Positions 24,067 to 36,124 of a DNA stretch of 64,000 nt are shown here, piece by piece; within the stretch, counting starts at the first letter, position 1, and each line of letters opens with the position of its first letter. Both the position numbers and the translations under genes were made by a program. Below the pieces are notes generated by a model. That model did not search any database. It had not been told where the DNA came from and saw only the letters and a list, made by a program, of their open reading frames with translations. Origin of the DNA: Liquidambar formosana (taxonomy: Eukaryota; Streptophyta; Magnoliopsida; Saxifragales; Altingiaceae); NCBI GenBank assembly GCA_039720395.1, contig CM077833.1:10353133-10417132 (forward strand). The letters run 5' to 3'.

Positions 24067-26812
24067 TTACCATAATTTTTGTTCAGAAACAGAGTACTTA
24101 ATTCTTGAATATAAACTTTCAAACAAAAAAAAAATTGAAACAGGAGCAGAACTACTAACATCAAATGCACCCACACTCTTCCTACCCTTATTGCCGCTTG
24201 ACTTGTACCTATTTGATTCAAGCCTTTTGGATGGTGGGCGACCTTTTCTACATACTTGCAATGGTGACCGAATCGTCATACAAGCGCTATCTTCCTCATC
24301 AGCAGTCGTGTTACACTCGTGATTCACCATATCCTCATGCAATTCTTCTAACTTTTTCTTCGCAAACTCATACATGTCATCAGATTTAATTGCCATCTCC
24401 GAAATTTTATTAGACAAATAAAACAAGCTATCTTGACGAACTTGCTCCTCAGGGCTATCAAAGTCTTCGTAACAATTCCGAACAAAATTGTGAGATCGCT
24501 TAATATCCTTCCTCCAATGATCAAGTATATATTCTGATGTAACTTGAGTAACATTCTTTGCAATTAACACTTTCAAAATATGCCTGCAAATGATTCCCTT
24601 GAATTCAAAAAAATGACATTGGCTTAAAACCTCGAACTTGTGTTCATTGGACAAGACATTATAGACTTTTGTCTTCGAAGTTCCATCTTTCCCTTTAGAA
24701 ACATCATAAACCTGGTAAGTTGAAGTGTGCCCGTCCGACCCAATATAACTAACATTGCAGTATAGCATACCCCCTATCTCTGCTTGAAATTCCCTGAACA
24801 TGTCATGCGTATATGCACTTTGGAACTGTTTCTCAAACTCAAAATCTGAAATCAACGGGATTGTAGATGTAAAGGAAGAAAAATCTGCAATGCTTTCGTT
24901 CTCGATCTTACTCTTCAGTGTGACATCGTACTGCTCAACGAATTGCTTCAATGTTGTACTCGAATTCACATATTTGTCGAAGAAAGCATTCATGCTTTTG
25001 CTACGTTAGGTAGTTGATATACCAGCCCAAAATGATTGTCGAACAAATACGGGTGCCCATCTACTACGATCCTTATACAACGAATGCAGCCATTCATTTT
25101 CATGTAGCCCGAAATCATCAACCATCTCCTCCTATTTTCCCTCAAAATCATTCAATGTTAAGCATTCGTAAACAATATATTTCATTGTTTTTTTTATCCA
25201 TTTATACTCCTTGAACCCACTCAGTTTGTTTGGTATCTTCTTCATTATGTGCCATAAACAAATACGGTGTTGGGTATTTGGAAAAACCTCTGCAACTCCA
25301 GCTTGAATTGACTTGCACTAATCAGTGACAATAGCTTTTGGCGCACGCTATGACATGCATTCCAACCAACACCTACAAAAAAATATGATAAAAAACATAC
25401 TCCCATTTATTAGTTCATTTGAGTCTTCAAAATCTTATCTCATAAAATCAGGAAAAACAAACTATCTAAACTTATCTTAAAAATAATAACATAACACAAC
25501 CCTACTATGTAACTTCTATGTAATATGAATCACATACCTGAACAGCCAAATATATGAGTCAATGGTTTCACATGACAAAAGTGCACAACCAAGGAGAATG
25601 GACTAACCGTGGTGGTTTACTCCAACAAAAAGTGCAAATGGCATTTTGTAACGATTCGTTAGGTACGTTGTATTAAACGAAACAACATTCGAGAATGATT
25701 CATATACAGCTCTAGACCTCGCATCGGCCCAAAACAAATTCCTCAAACGACCATCCTCATCGAAATCAAGTACATAGTAAAAATTAGGATTCCGTTTTTG
25801 CATCCTCTTGAAATAATTAGAAACAGTTTCAGCATCTCCTACTCCCAACCTAGAATCCCGAGACTCTGCAATAAAATTCCTAGCATCCCTCTCACCAAAA
25901 TTAACACAATCATAGCCCCCATTCCTAATTACAAGTGCTCTATAACTTTTAACCAATGGAATCCCAGCCCTATCGTTAAATTCTAACATTCTTTTAGATA
26001 TTGGATCTACAATCCTGTGTGAAGGAAAATGCCGAGACTTACCAGGACTTAATCCATGATTATGTATGAGCGAAACTTTAGAAATTACATAATCGCACAC
26101 ATTTCTCACAACAATATTAATCTTGGCCTTACATCCCGATTTGACAGAAGGTCTAGGATTTAAAGTATTTTTTCCTTTTGATAAATGTTTGCCATTGCGC
26201 GAGCAAGCTAGACAAAAATACTTTACAACGCCATTTTGATCACACTTCACACTGCATTTTTTAATTCCAAAACCTTCTTTCTCTACAAATTTACTAAAAA
26301 ATTGACGTACATCATATTCGCTACTGAAAACCATGCCAACTTTTGGCTCTTCGCATTGTTCTCCATCCACAAATTCGACTTGATCCATATTCTATAATAT
26401 GCACATATAAATAAGTATTAGAAGTCATTCCGTATTGAAGTGGAGATGTAAAAATTAATTAAGATAATGAAAATGAAGTGTACTTGTGGTTCACTTGACA
26501 AACCAATGTCCATAGCAAGCTCTCCATAACCATCGTGCTCATCTGATCCTTGCGCATAGCCCACAAACGCACTAGTATCCATTACCTATAACACAAAACA
26601 AATGTTGTGTGATTAAAAACAAACATGTATCAACATGAATCCAACAGGGGAAAAAATTGGTATTGTACATAATCAAGATAATCAAACTGAAATAAAAGTT
26701 TCAAAAATAACTAAAAAAAAAGCGTACCTTTTGTTCCGCATCGCCCACAAACGGCCTATTATCGTGCTCATTTGATCCTTCCGCATCGCCCACAAACGGC
26801 TTATTATCCATT
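24067..26812 (-). pseudogene. FAR1-related / MULE transposase gene, inactivated
   Basis: The main exon (26388 to about 25538) has an N-terminal FAR1-type zinc DNA-binding domain (VGMVFSSEYDVRQFF...GFGIKK, CLACSRNGKH, CKAKI) and the start of the MULE DDE domain. A 165-bp intron (25537-25373) follows. The rest of the DDE domain leads into a SWIM-like zinc finger (QCHFFEFKGIICRH near 24600) and a nuclear basic tail. All catalytic points are damaged: the first Asp of FDTTY is Asn (25672-25674), the second Asp (VTD, 25321-25323) is followed by a stop, and the Glu of RSESMN is Lys (24997-24999). Stops lie at 25603-25605, 25348-25350, 25318-25320 and near 25130. The first SWIM Cys appears to be Ser. 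Short upstream exons are at 26484-26582 and 26728-26812. Confidence 0.82.
26484..26812 (-). repeat. Duplicated N-terminal exon module of the FAR1-like gene
   Basis: Minus-strand frames encode MDTSAFVGYAQGSDEHDG (26582-26484) and MDNKPFVGDAEGSNEHD followed by another FVGDAE (26812-26728). The module occurs about three times, each exon ending at a GT. This is internal duplication of an acidic N-terminal segment, so the true start of the transposase is uncertain. Confidence 0.6.
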
Positions 26813-27660
26813 ATCTATAACACAAAAATATACATAGTGATTGAAGACAAACATGTTCCAACTTCTGCAAGTTATCTTAAAAATTTGATAAACGATTTCC
26901 ACGCCACTTCATCAGGTATTAATCTTCTTATACTGTACAATCAAGATAACATGGATAATTGTTTAAACTTCTAAATTTATCTTGAAAATTTTACCAAAGG
27001 AATTGCATTTAATTGGCATATCTATCCACGCCAACTCTTCAAGTATGTGTAATCAATATGACATGAATACTTTGTTATCCACTTACGTAATTTATCTTGA
27101 AAAATCTAATAATTAAAGTGCACCTGTTTTGCATATCTATCCATACAATATTTTGTTCCATCTTCTGGAAATTATCTTGAAAATTTTACAAACAGAATAC
27201 ATACCACTTCATCAAGTTTCATCTTCTAACGTTGTGCTATCAAGATAACATGAATAATTGTTTAAACTTCTTGTTATTATCTTGAAAATTTTACGAAGAG
27301 AGCTGCATTTGTTTGGCAAATCTATCGGAGTCTCTTGTAAATCAACCTACGTAATATTGCTTACCCACTAGCACCAACTGCCGGCAAACAAAAAAAAAAA
27401 AAAAAAATGAAGAGTTTTTCAGTATAAACGAACCTTGCTTATGGCAGTTGTTGCGATTCTAATGTCAGAAAACTTCAACTTTCTGAAGATGAAGCAAAAC
27501 TCCAAACACAAACTCTCGCGATGCCAAAGACAATCGACGTCGAATAATGATATGCACAAAACAGAAAAGGAAAACCAATATAAATCAGTTGCTGATTTGG
27601 GTGAGATGTAAGTCCTACAAAAAAGGAGGCAAAAAATCATTAAGATAACACCCCTCCGTT

Positions 27661-27854
27661 CCCCTATGATTCCTTGTATTTAGGGATTCAATGAATGGAA
27701 TATAGGCAGCAAATTTCATGACCTACGTTCCCCCTATGATTCCTTATATATAGGGATTCCTTTAATGGAATATAGACAGCAAATTTCACGACCCACTTTC
27801 CCCCTATGATTCCTTATATATAGGGACTCCTTGAATGGAATATAAGCAGTAAAC
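27661..27854. repeat. 70-bp tandem repeat, right flank of the MULE-like region
   Basis: Three units start with CCCCTATGATTCCTT at 27661, 27731 and 27801, an exact 70-bp period. The third unit is truncated after TATAAGCAGTAAAC. Each holds TAGGGA.TC and TGGAATATA.GCAG.AAA. Confidence 0.9.
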
Positions 27855-27941
27855 ACAAATGACAACTAACGTCACTTTAACAACGTTAGTCGTCCCCTAG
27901 TGTCGTCCCCCTATTCTCGTCCCATCTAGCATTATTGATAA

Positions 27942-28108
27942 TTAGATATGGGTACACGTGCGTTGCACGTGAATAATATTTATATAATAAAAGATATATG
28001 AATATTCATAAATTTTCAAATATATATAGAACATGGAAATATAATTATTTGTTACTTTTTTTTTTAAACATAAATCCCGTTTCAAAGACATGTATATATA
28101 TTATGTTC

Positions 28109-28144
<36 letters not shown>

Positions 28145-28383
28145 ATTTAGGCTCATTTAGGTCATGGTAAGAATAGGAAGTTGATTAGGAGACATCCATT
28201 GTAATAGAGGTTGTGTACAAATCATGATTTGGACGTCATTATATTTCTTTCTTCTTTTTTGTTGGAAAATAAATATTTTTAATTGTTTAATTAAATATGG
28301 AAGGCAAATAAGTATTTAAAATTTTAAATAAAAATGTAATGGTCAATCAAAAGTTTTTATCAGATACAGACTTTTAGTATAGA
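27942..28383 (-). mobile_element. Small non-autonomous Helitron
   Basis: The minus-strand 3' end shows a hairpin CACGTGC-AAC-GCACGTG (27955-27971), nine bases, then CTAA followed by a host T, the Helitron signature. The 5' end begins TCTATACTAAAAG at 28383. It shares AAAAACTTTTGATTGAC with the Helitron 5' end at 63034. The base before the 5' TC is C rather than the expected A, so that border is less certain. About 442 bp, with an (AT)n tract inside and no coding sequence. Confidence 0.7.
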
Positions 28384-28529
28384 GTATAGCTTTTTGGATG
28401 ATAGAACTGTGGAACCAAGCCAGGACATCGGGCTAGGCCAATGTGTCTGAACCCAACCCAACCAAAATTCAGTCTTGATATGGAAGTATGGAACCCAAAG
28501 TGAAGCCTAACTCATTGAGCCCTTGAATC

Positions 28530-28722
28530 TGTCTGCATTAAACTCAGTCTAGCCTGCAGGGAGAGCCCGTTCTGCGGGCCCAAATCCCATGGATCATGGA
28601 ATATCCTTGTTTGGGAATCCATTCGTTCTCTCACCTTGTTATATTTGCCTTACAAACCCTAAACCTCCGAAATCGTCATCAGAGCACCCCCGCCATCTCT
28701 CTCTCTGTCTCTGTCGATAGAG
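28530..28722 (+). promoter_or_regulatory. Promoter and 5' UTR first exon of eEF1B-gamma
   Basis: A GGGCCCA element (site II type, near 28574-28580) and a telo-box-like AAACCCTAA near 28655-28663 precede a CT-rich segment and a probable non-coding exon ending GATAGAG before GTGAGT at about 28722. Both motifs are typical of plant translation-machinery genes. The 5' UTR intron would end upstream of the ATG at 28858, perhaps at GATTAG near 28816. The transcription start is not visible from sequence alone. Confidence 0.5.
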
Positions 28723-28857
28723 GTGAGTTTTGTTTCCTTGTAGACCAATTATGGTTTGTCTGTGTGTTTCCGTTTATCATCTGAAATGGTTTTTGTTTTC
28801 TTACGTATATGATTAGATCTCTTGCTGTATTGAAGAGTGAACAATTTGTGTTAAGCC

Positions 28858-31800
28858 ATGGCTCTGGTAAGTTTTTCTGAGAGAGATCTTTCTTCTTCTA
28901 CCAACCCTTACGCTTTGGTACTATTGGATCTATTATAGCTGCTTTGTGTGGTCAGACCAAGTGATTTAAATAATGCAATTTCTATGCTGTTTGGTTGCTG
29001 AGAAAATGTGGGAAGTGAAGGAAATTAGATTTTTTATTTTTTAAAAATAAAAATAAAAATTCTGAATCTTTGATTTTTTTTAGATGACTATTTGGCTAGG
29101 TTGAGGTGAGATTTTTATAACTTAGGTGTTTCAAGTTTCTTATTATCATTTCTTTACCTCAGTTTTCTCAGCGACCAAACAGAGGGTTAAGGAAATTGGA
29201 TTCTCTTAAGTGGAGCCATTGAAGAAGCGTTTAATGTGATACACTTAGAGCGTGTTTGATCATTTCATGAAAATTGAATGGTTTCAGTTTCGTAATATGT
29301 AGCATGTATTAATGTAATTTCAATTGGGTCATTAAAATAAAATGAGAACCATCAGCTTGCTTATGGGACTGTCCTTGTCTTATTAAAATACTTACATAAA
29401 ACGATGCTGTGATAATTTTTTCTATCAATTGTGACAATGTTTGCCATTTCCTGTAGCGATCTCGTCTGCAATGCTAAATATTTTATAAAAAAAAAACTCC
29501 ATCAACAAACGCCCAAACATGCCCCTGGTCAATCTGTAGGAATTTTTCCGCCATGTTTTTTTCTCCTATTTTATGTTTCCTCTTCCTTACTCTTTTGTCA
29601 TGGATCATGGATGTGATTGAGACAACAAAGAACCCCCCCCCCCCCCCCCCCCCCCAAACACAAAAAAAAAAAAAAAAAAAAAAAAAAGGAAGAAAAATTC
29701 CCCTACTGTTTGTTTTAGCGCAGCTTCATTCTAGGAGCAACTGCTTCCACTTATCTAGGTTTCATTATCTCTCATTGAGGGTTTACTTTTTTTTCATTTT
29801 TTTTTTCCTGGACAATCCAGAAAGAATTCCAGATAAAGCTCTAAGCATCATTTTAATGTGGTGTTACGTAGTGCAATTACTCTGGAGTCTGGTCTAGTTT
29901 TTTATTCTATATAGACATTACAAGGTCCAGCTTGCTGCCTTAAAACTCCCTACTTTTGAATCTTCCCCTTGTCATTTGTCATTGAAAGAATCTCACTTCT
30001 TTTTTCAGTTTTTTTTGCTTGATTGCTTCCCAGTTCCCATTGAAGGATTTAGAATTGAAGATTGATGGTTATCACCTTCATCTCGTCAATTAGACTAGGG
30101 AGGTGAGAAGATTATGTCATTGTGAATATTTGATGTATTGCTTGATTTACTTTTAGGTCTTGCATGCTGGGAACACAAACAAAAATGCTTTCAAGGCACT
30201 CATTGCTGCGGAGTACACTGGTGTTGAAGTGGAACTAGTCAAGAATTTTGAGATGGGTGTATCAAATAAAACTCCTGAGTTTCTTAAGATGAATCCTCTT
30301 GGGAAGGTAGACTCTTATAATATGATGAAAGTTTTTTGTCTGGTCATTTGACTTATGCTGTTTCTTATTTTTGAATTGTCTGTAAAAATTTCTCATTTTT
30401 TTTTAGGTCCCTGTATTGGAAACACCAGATGGTCCCATCTTTGAGAGTAATGCGATAGCACGCTATGGTGAGGCTAGATTACAAAGTTCTCATTTTGATA
30501 TCTTGAAAGTTGTGATAAAACTTTGAAACTCATTTTCTTTTATTACTTGCTGTAGTCACTCGAAGGAAGGCTGATAATCCTCTGTATGGTACTTCCTTGA
30601 TTGAATATGTAAGGCATTTCTTTCTCACTTCTCACTCATATAAATATTCTTTGATCTAGTGCTGTTGTGTCTGGAAAAAGTTTATCATGTTCTTTCAACA
30701 AGAATAGAGTATCTTGTAATCCTTATCATTATTATACAAACTTGGTTTTGCAGGCCCATATTGAGCAATGGATTGATTTTGCTTCACTGGAAATTGATAC
30801 CAATATTATGCGTTGGTTCATACCACGAATTGGATTTGCTGTATACCTTCCTCCGGTTAGTCAAGTGTCTGCTTTTATTCGTTTCTTTCCTTTGTAGCTT
30901 ATTGTTTCGGTAGACATTTTCCGAAAATAGTGGGAACAACTCACTCATTACTGTGTTTATGTTGTTCTGGGTGAAAGTCTGAGGAAGCTGCAATTTCTGC
31001 GTTGAAGAGAGCGCTCGGTGCTTTGAACACACATCTTGCTTCCAATACTTACCTGGTTGGACATTCTGTTACATTGGGTGATATCATTATGACCTGTAAC
31101 TTGGTTCTAGGATTTAGCCGGGTGATGACGAAGAGCTTTACCTCAGAGTATCCTCATGTAGAGAGATACTTCTGGACCATGGTTAATCAGCCAAATTTTA
31201 AGAAGATATTGGGTGAGGTGAAACAGACAGAATCTGTTCCACCTGTTCAGTCAGCAAAGAAACCGTCACAGCCAAAAGAACCTGCAAAACCTAAGGCCAA
31301 GAGTGAGCCAAAAAAGGAGGCCAAAAAAGAACCAGAAAAGCCTAAATCTGAGGAGGCTGTTGAGGAGGAGGAGGTACCCAAGCCCAAGCCAAAGAACCCA
31401 CTAGATCTTTTGCCTCCAAGTAAGATGATACTGGATGAATGGAAGAGGTTATACTCAAACACCAAGACCAACTTCCGTGAGGTTGCTATTAAAGGTATTT
31501 CTATTTTTCCTTTAAAAATAATATTATTCTTATTATTGTACACTGCTCAATCATTTGGATGTCACCTTTATTTACTTAGCACACATGGAAAAATTTACTT
31601 TTGGATAAACTTAAAGGTTGTGTGGTCTGTCTTTCTCCAATCGATATGGTGAATTCATTGGGTGCTTTCATGTTTCTTTTTCAAGCATGATCCAGTAGAG
31701 ATTTTTAGTTTAATAGACCTCTGTAGTTTGCATATGGTATGAGTCAATTGAAGTATTGATATGTAAAACTCAATCCACAGTTTGCATTTTCCGTCTAGAC

Positions 31801-31881
31801 AAATGTCCAGTCACACTGATCAGTGATTAGTTATGGGAGGTCCTTCTCTCCTTTTTTTTTTTTTTTGGGTTTGGGTGTATG

Positions 31882-31976
<95 letters not shown>

Positions 31977-34894
31977 TCCTTAGGACTTATGAGGTTAACC
32001 TTACCTAACTTTGCGTTAGGTCACCCTCCAAAACTCTACCAATGAAAACATTGTCTTTTGTTTCTTTTATTGATTTTCTTTTGCTCTAGCCTTTTTGGCT
32101 GGCACTTTTATGTCTTATGTACTTCGCTTTGCCTTTTTGTCTCTATTACCGTATTTACTTCATCAAATAAAAGAAAAAAAAATTGGTTTTGGTTTTTTCC
32201 TTCTTTATTGTCTTCTTATTCCATTTTTTTTTTTTTTGAGAGTTTTATTGGGTTAATTTATATCCAATTAAGGACTCAGTTTGTTTGATTCTCGAGGGAA
32301 GATTAAGAAACCAATTGATGGTTTGAATAAGGTGTAATGTTGCCACTGTCAGGACCTAGCCCTCTCAGTGTATACTATTCTATGAATAGTGGATGTTGGC
32401 CTCTTGCTTATAGCGTTTACTGTTCATATAGTTGTGTAAATTGTGAGTGATGGGTCCTGACAAATAGTATCAGAGCCAAGGACGACTATGTCTTCTTGGT
32501 AGGGAGGATGTGACAATAGGCCCAACCGGACCAATGGTTCCAATAGTTTCGAGATGGATGAGGTGATGTGAGGTTGAGGGATGAGTTACAGAATCCCATA
32601 TCAGAAGCGGACAAATCCAAGACCTAGGTTGTAGGGGAGGATGTTACACCTCATAGCGACAACATGTTTTGAGCAGACAGTTTTGTTATTTTGAGGGGGG
32701 GGGTCCTGACATTCATGATTCGGTAAATAGCCATATCCCAAACCTGTAACATGTTATAAGCACTTTAAATAATTTAAAATATAAACCATTAATCCATTCT
32801 AGTATCATCATTCATCGCATGCATCATTTAACCTTAGGATCCATACATTCATCCCGAATATTACATATGTTCAAAGAAAATTGCATTGTAGGGCCATAGC
32901 CAAATCAACAGTACATAAGTAATACATTGTAGCTCAATATTGTTCAAATATCAATTACTTACACAATAAAGTCTCATTGTCTTTCATTCAAATCAAATAG
33001 CTCAACACAAGAAACCATAGAAAGTAAAACTCTATCCTGATAATTAATCACCTTCTTTGTTTGAATTTGCAAAGAATGATAAAGTCCAGTAGGGAATAAT
33101 TTTCATAACAGTACACCAAGGTCTTGAAATCAATAACTACATGTAATTGTGCAAGAAAAGAAATATATTTGACTGCAATTAAACCAACCTTTTTCCCAAA
33201 TCATTTCTAAGTAGGGTTCAAAGTTTCGGTTGTCTCGGCCGAGATCTCGCCGAGACAATCCGGTCTCGCCGCCTTCCGATACGAGAACTAGGGCCGGTAC
33301 AAGCATATACGTGGGAGGAGCACTTCTCGGCCGAGAATGTCGAGATCTCGGACGAGACGAAACGAGACGCACGAGAAATCGAAATCTCGGGACAAATCGA
33401 ACGAGATTTCGTCCAATTCGTACGAGAGCATCTTTTTGCCCATGTGATCTTGCAGAAAGCTGCTTGAAATGGAGAAAATTATGCACCTGTGCCTACGAAT
33501 AAGCATACGGCCTACCCGATTTGTCTCCCAACAAGCTCAATCTTCCCTTCTCTCTCTCTTTGTTCTCCATTCTCATTCTGAGCATAGCTGGTGGGTGTCG
33601 TCGTCTTCGTCGGTGGAATCCAGAACCTGTGGTGTTGCAGTGGGTGTCTCCGGTGGCCGGCAGCGAGAGCAGCAACGGCAGCAGTGCTTGTGGTCGGCAA
33701 TAGTTGTAGCGGCAGCTAACGACGGCGATAGCAATAGCGGCAGCAGTTGCGGTGGCCGGGAGAAGCAGCCGATCAAGCAGGTCGGCGGTCGACGGTGGAG
33801 CTCTAGTTTTCTATTGCGTCACTTGTTCTCTCCTCTCTCGCCTTCGCAAGCATATGGCCTCGCCCTCGCAAGCATACTTTGGGTCGACTGGTCGAGGGTA
33901 CAGACCCACCGACTTATAACGTTTCCTCTTTTTTTTCTCTTTTTTTTTTTTTTTTGTCTTGTTTTTGTTCTATTTTTTTTATAAGCGCTGGGAGTGGGGA
34001 AAGTAAGACATTTTTAAAGTGGGTTGAGATTTGTTTTGGTTTCTTCTTTTCATTTGTTTTTTTTAAATGCTATTGAACACCTATAGTTTTAGCTTTTTTT
34101 CCCATATCATGTATCATACATTTATAAGTGTAAATTTTTTTTAATAAATGGTAAATCTTTTTGATAAATGATAAAAAATTACAAAAATCTTAATTTTTAA
34201 ATTTAGAAAATTGTTACATATTTTTTTAATCATCATGAACTCATAATTAAGCATAAATTATTTGGAACTTATAAATTTAAAATTTTTTTTTGTAAATGCC
34301 AACTCTTTTTCATAAAATACAGATTTTTTTTAAAAAATAATGAAAATACTATTTATATGATATTTATTTATGCTCCTTGGGTGTATATTCTAATCTAAAA
34401 CATAAATATAGTGTTATTTCATTATATATTAGTGCGCTAGCGCCTATTTTTATGTTGAGTTCATTATTTTGCTTATTTGATGGTTCCAATGTAATCATCA
34501 TATTTTTTAGGAATTTTCTATGATTTTTTTGAATTTTTTTAAACTGTTTTTCTTGCGTAAAGTTGCATCTCATCCGAGACACGACGTGTTGGGCGAGACT
34601 GAGATGAACGAGACCGAAACGAGATGGGGACCGAGATCAAGACTTTGAACCATGTTTCTAAGTCATGTAGCCATTTGGTGATTGGTCGTTTAAGTAGGGG
34701 TTATTACCACGAATAGCCACTCACCTACACTCTGAGGCCCTCCACTATCATGTTAAACTTTTTGAAACCCATCATTTATTACTATATAACCAATTTGAAA
34801 TTATCTCAACCCATAAAATCATTTTTATTTTTTATTTTTATGAGCCATAAAATCATTTTTCTTTGGTTATCACAGTTATTTACAACTAAATTCT

Positions 34895-34929
<35 letters not shown>

Positions 34930-36090
34930 AGAGATAGTAGTATCTCCATCACATTAATAGTGCCATAAATCTCATAATTTCATGGAAGTATAGGATTTCA
35001 CAATCATGTAATCAAAATAAAGTTTTAGACCCAAATATTACATGCAACAATATCACAATTATTCATCCCAAGAAAATTATACAAAATCATTTAAAATTTT
35101 TGTAATTGAATTAATTGTCTAAAAATTACTATTTTGAAGATTTATGCTCCCAAACTTGTATCATCTCAAAATCATGAGACGCATGTAGAGAAAATTGACA
35201 TTTTACTACAAAGCTATGAAACCCATTTTAAAAACCCATGAAAATAAGCAAACCCATGCATCAATGTTTAAGATTTATGCTAAAAAAGTTGTAAAGCATC
35301 ATAAATCCAACATACATCTAACATCCCATTCATATATTAAAGTATCAATGGTTTTACTTCAATGAGAATTGTGCCTACTTCAACTTGAGGTAGAATGTTC
35401 TTGGGTTTTGCGCTTTTGCTATTAACACAATAGTTCATCATAAAGGAAAAAAGAAAAAAGAAAAAAAACCCACCCTTGGGTAGCCTAGTTGGTAAAGGCG
35501 AACCTGTTATTGTGTGGTTAGGCGTATGGTCACGAGTTTGATTCCCTATTAGGACAACCCAAGATTTAAGTGGGGGGCCATGGTGGTGGATTGCTGTGTT
35601 AGTCTCCCCAGGGATTTAGGTTACATGGGTGGGTCCAAAGGGCCCTGTTGTGGGTGGGTGGGTCCAAAGGCCCTGCTGTGGGGTGATTCCCCCGTTATTT
35701 AACCTTTTTTTTTAAAAAAAAAATGAAGATTACTTGTGCGACTGTGTTCTTTTTGGCATCATTTTGGGCTTCTATTTTTGTGATCAAAGTGGGTTGGATA
35801 GAAATTTGTTATAGTTGAGACTTGACATTTTGAAGTATTTTTTTTCCCTACATTTCAGTTTTTTCTTTTGTAGTTTGTAGCTTTTTGGGTAGGATTTCTT
35901 GTCATCTGTCTACTACTTTATACTTTAACATCAATAAAATTCATTTGTTGATTGCTCTAAAAAATAAAAATAAAAATTTGTGCCTACTTCAACAAATGAT
36001 GATGAAAATGATGAATAATGGGGGTAGATGCAATGAGGAAGGCCAAAAACCCAAGGAAGTGCAAACATGATGGTGGTCTCGTTCTCTCTC

Positions 36091-36124
<34 letters not shown>

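Larger units (their letters stand above)
17196..27941. mobile_element. Probable MULE-type fossil carrying Ulp1 protease and FAR1-like transposase genes
   Basis: Between the outer Copia LTR and a Helitron lie a Ulp1-like protease gene (+, 19800-23206) and a FAR1/MULE-like transposase gene (-, 24067-26812), convergent with 3' ends under 1 kb apart. Both outer flanks are non-coding and repeat-rich: 253/183-bp repeats and 480-bp direct repeats on the left, a 70-bp tandem array on the right. TTATCTTRAA-type motifs recur throughout. MULEs that captured Ulp1-like genes are known in plants, and some lack long terminal inverted repeats. I found no convincing terminal inverted repeats or target duplication, so the borders are inferred. 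Confidence 0.45.

Noticed and set aside
32347..32711. Cassandra-type TRIM with 5S rRNA-like promoter
   Set aside because: I looked for the 5S A, IE and C boxes; only a weak CCCATATCAGAAG is present.
35468..35560. Functional tRNA gene
   Set aside because: A and B boxes are tRNA-like, but no cloverleaf, anticodon arm or acceptor stem can be built; it is a SINE head.
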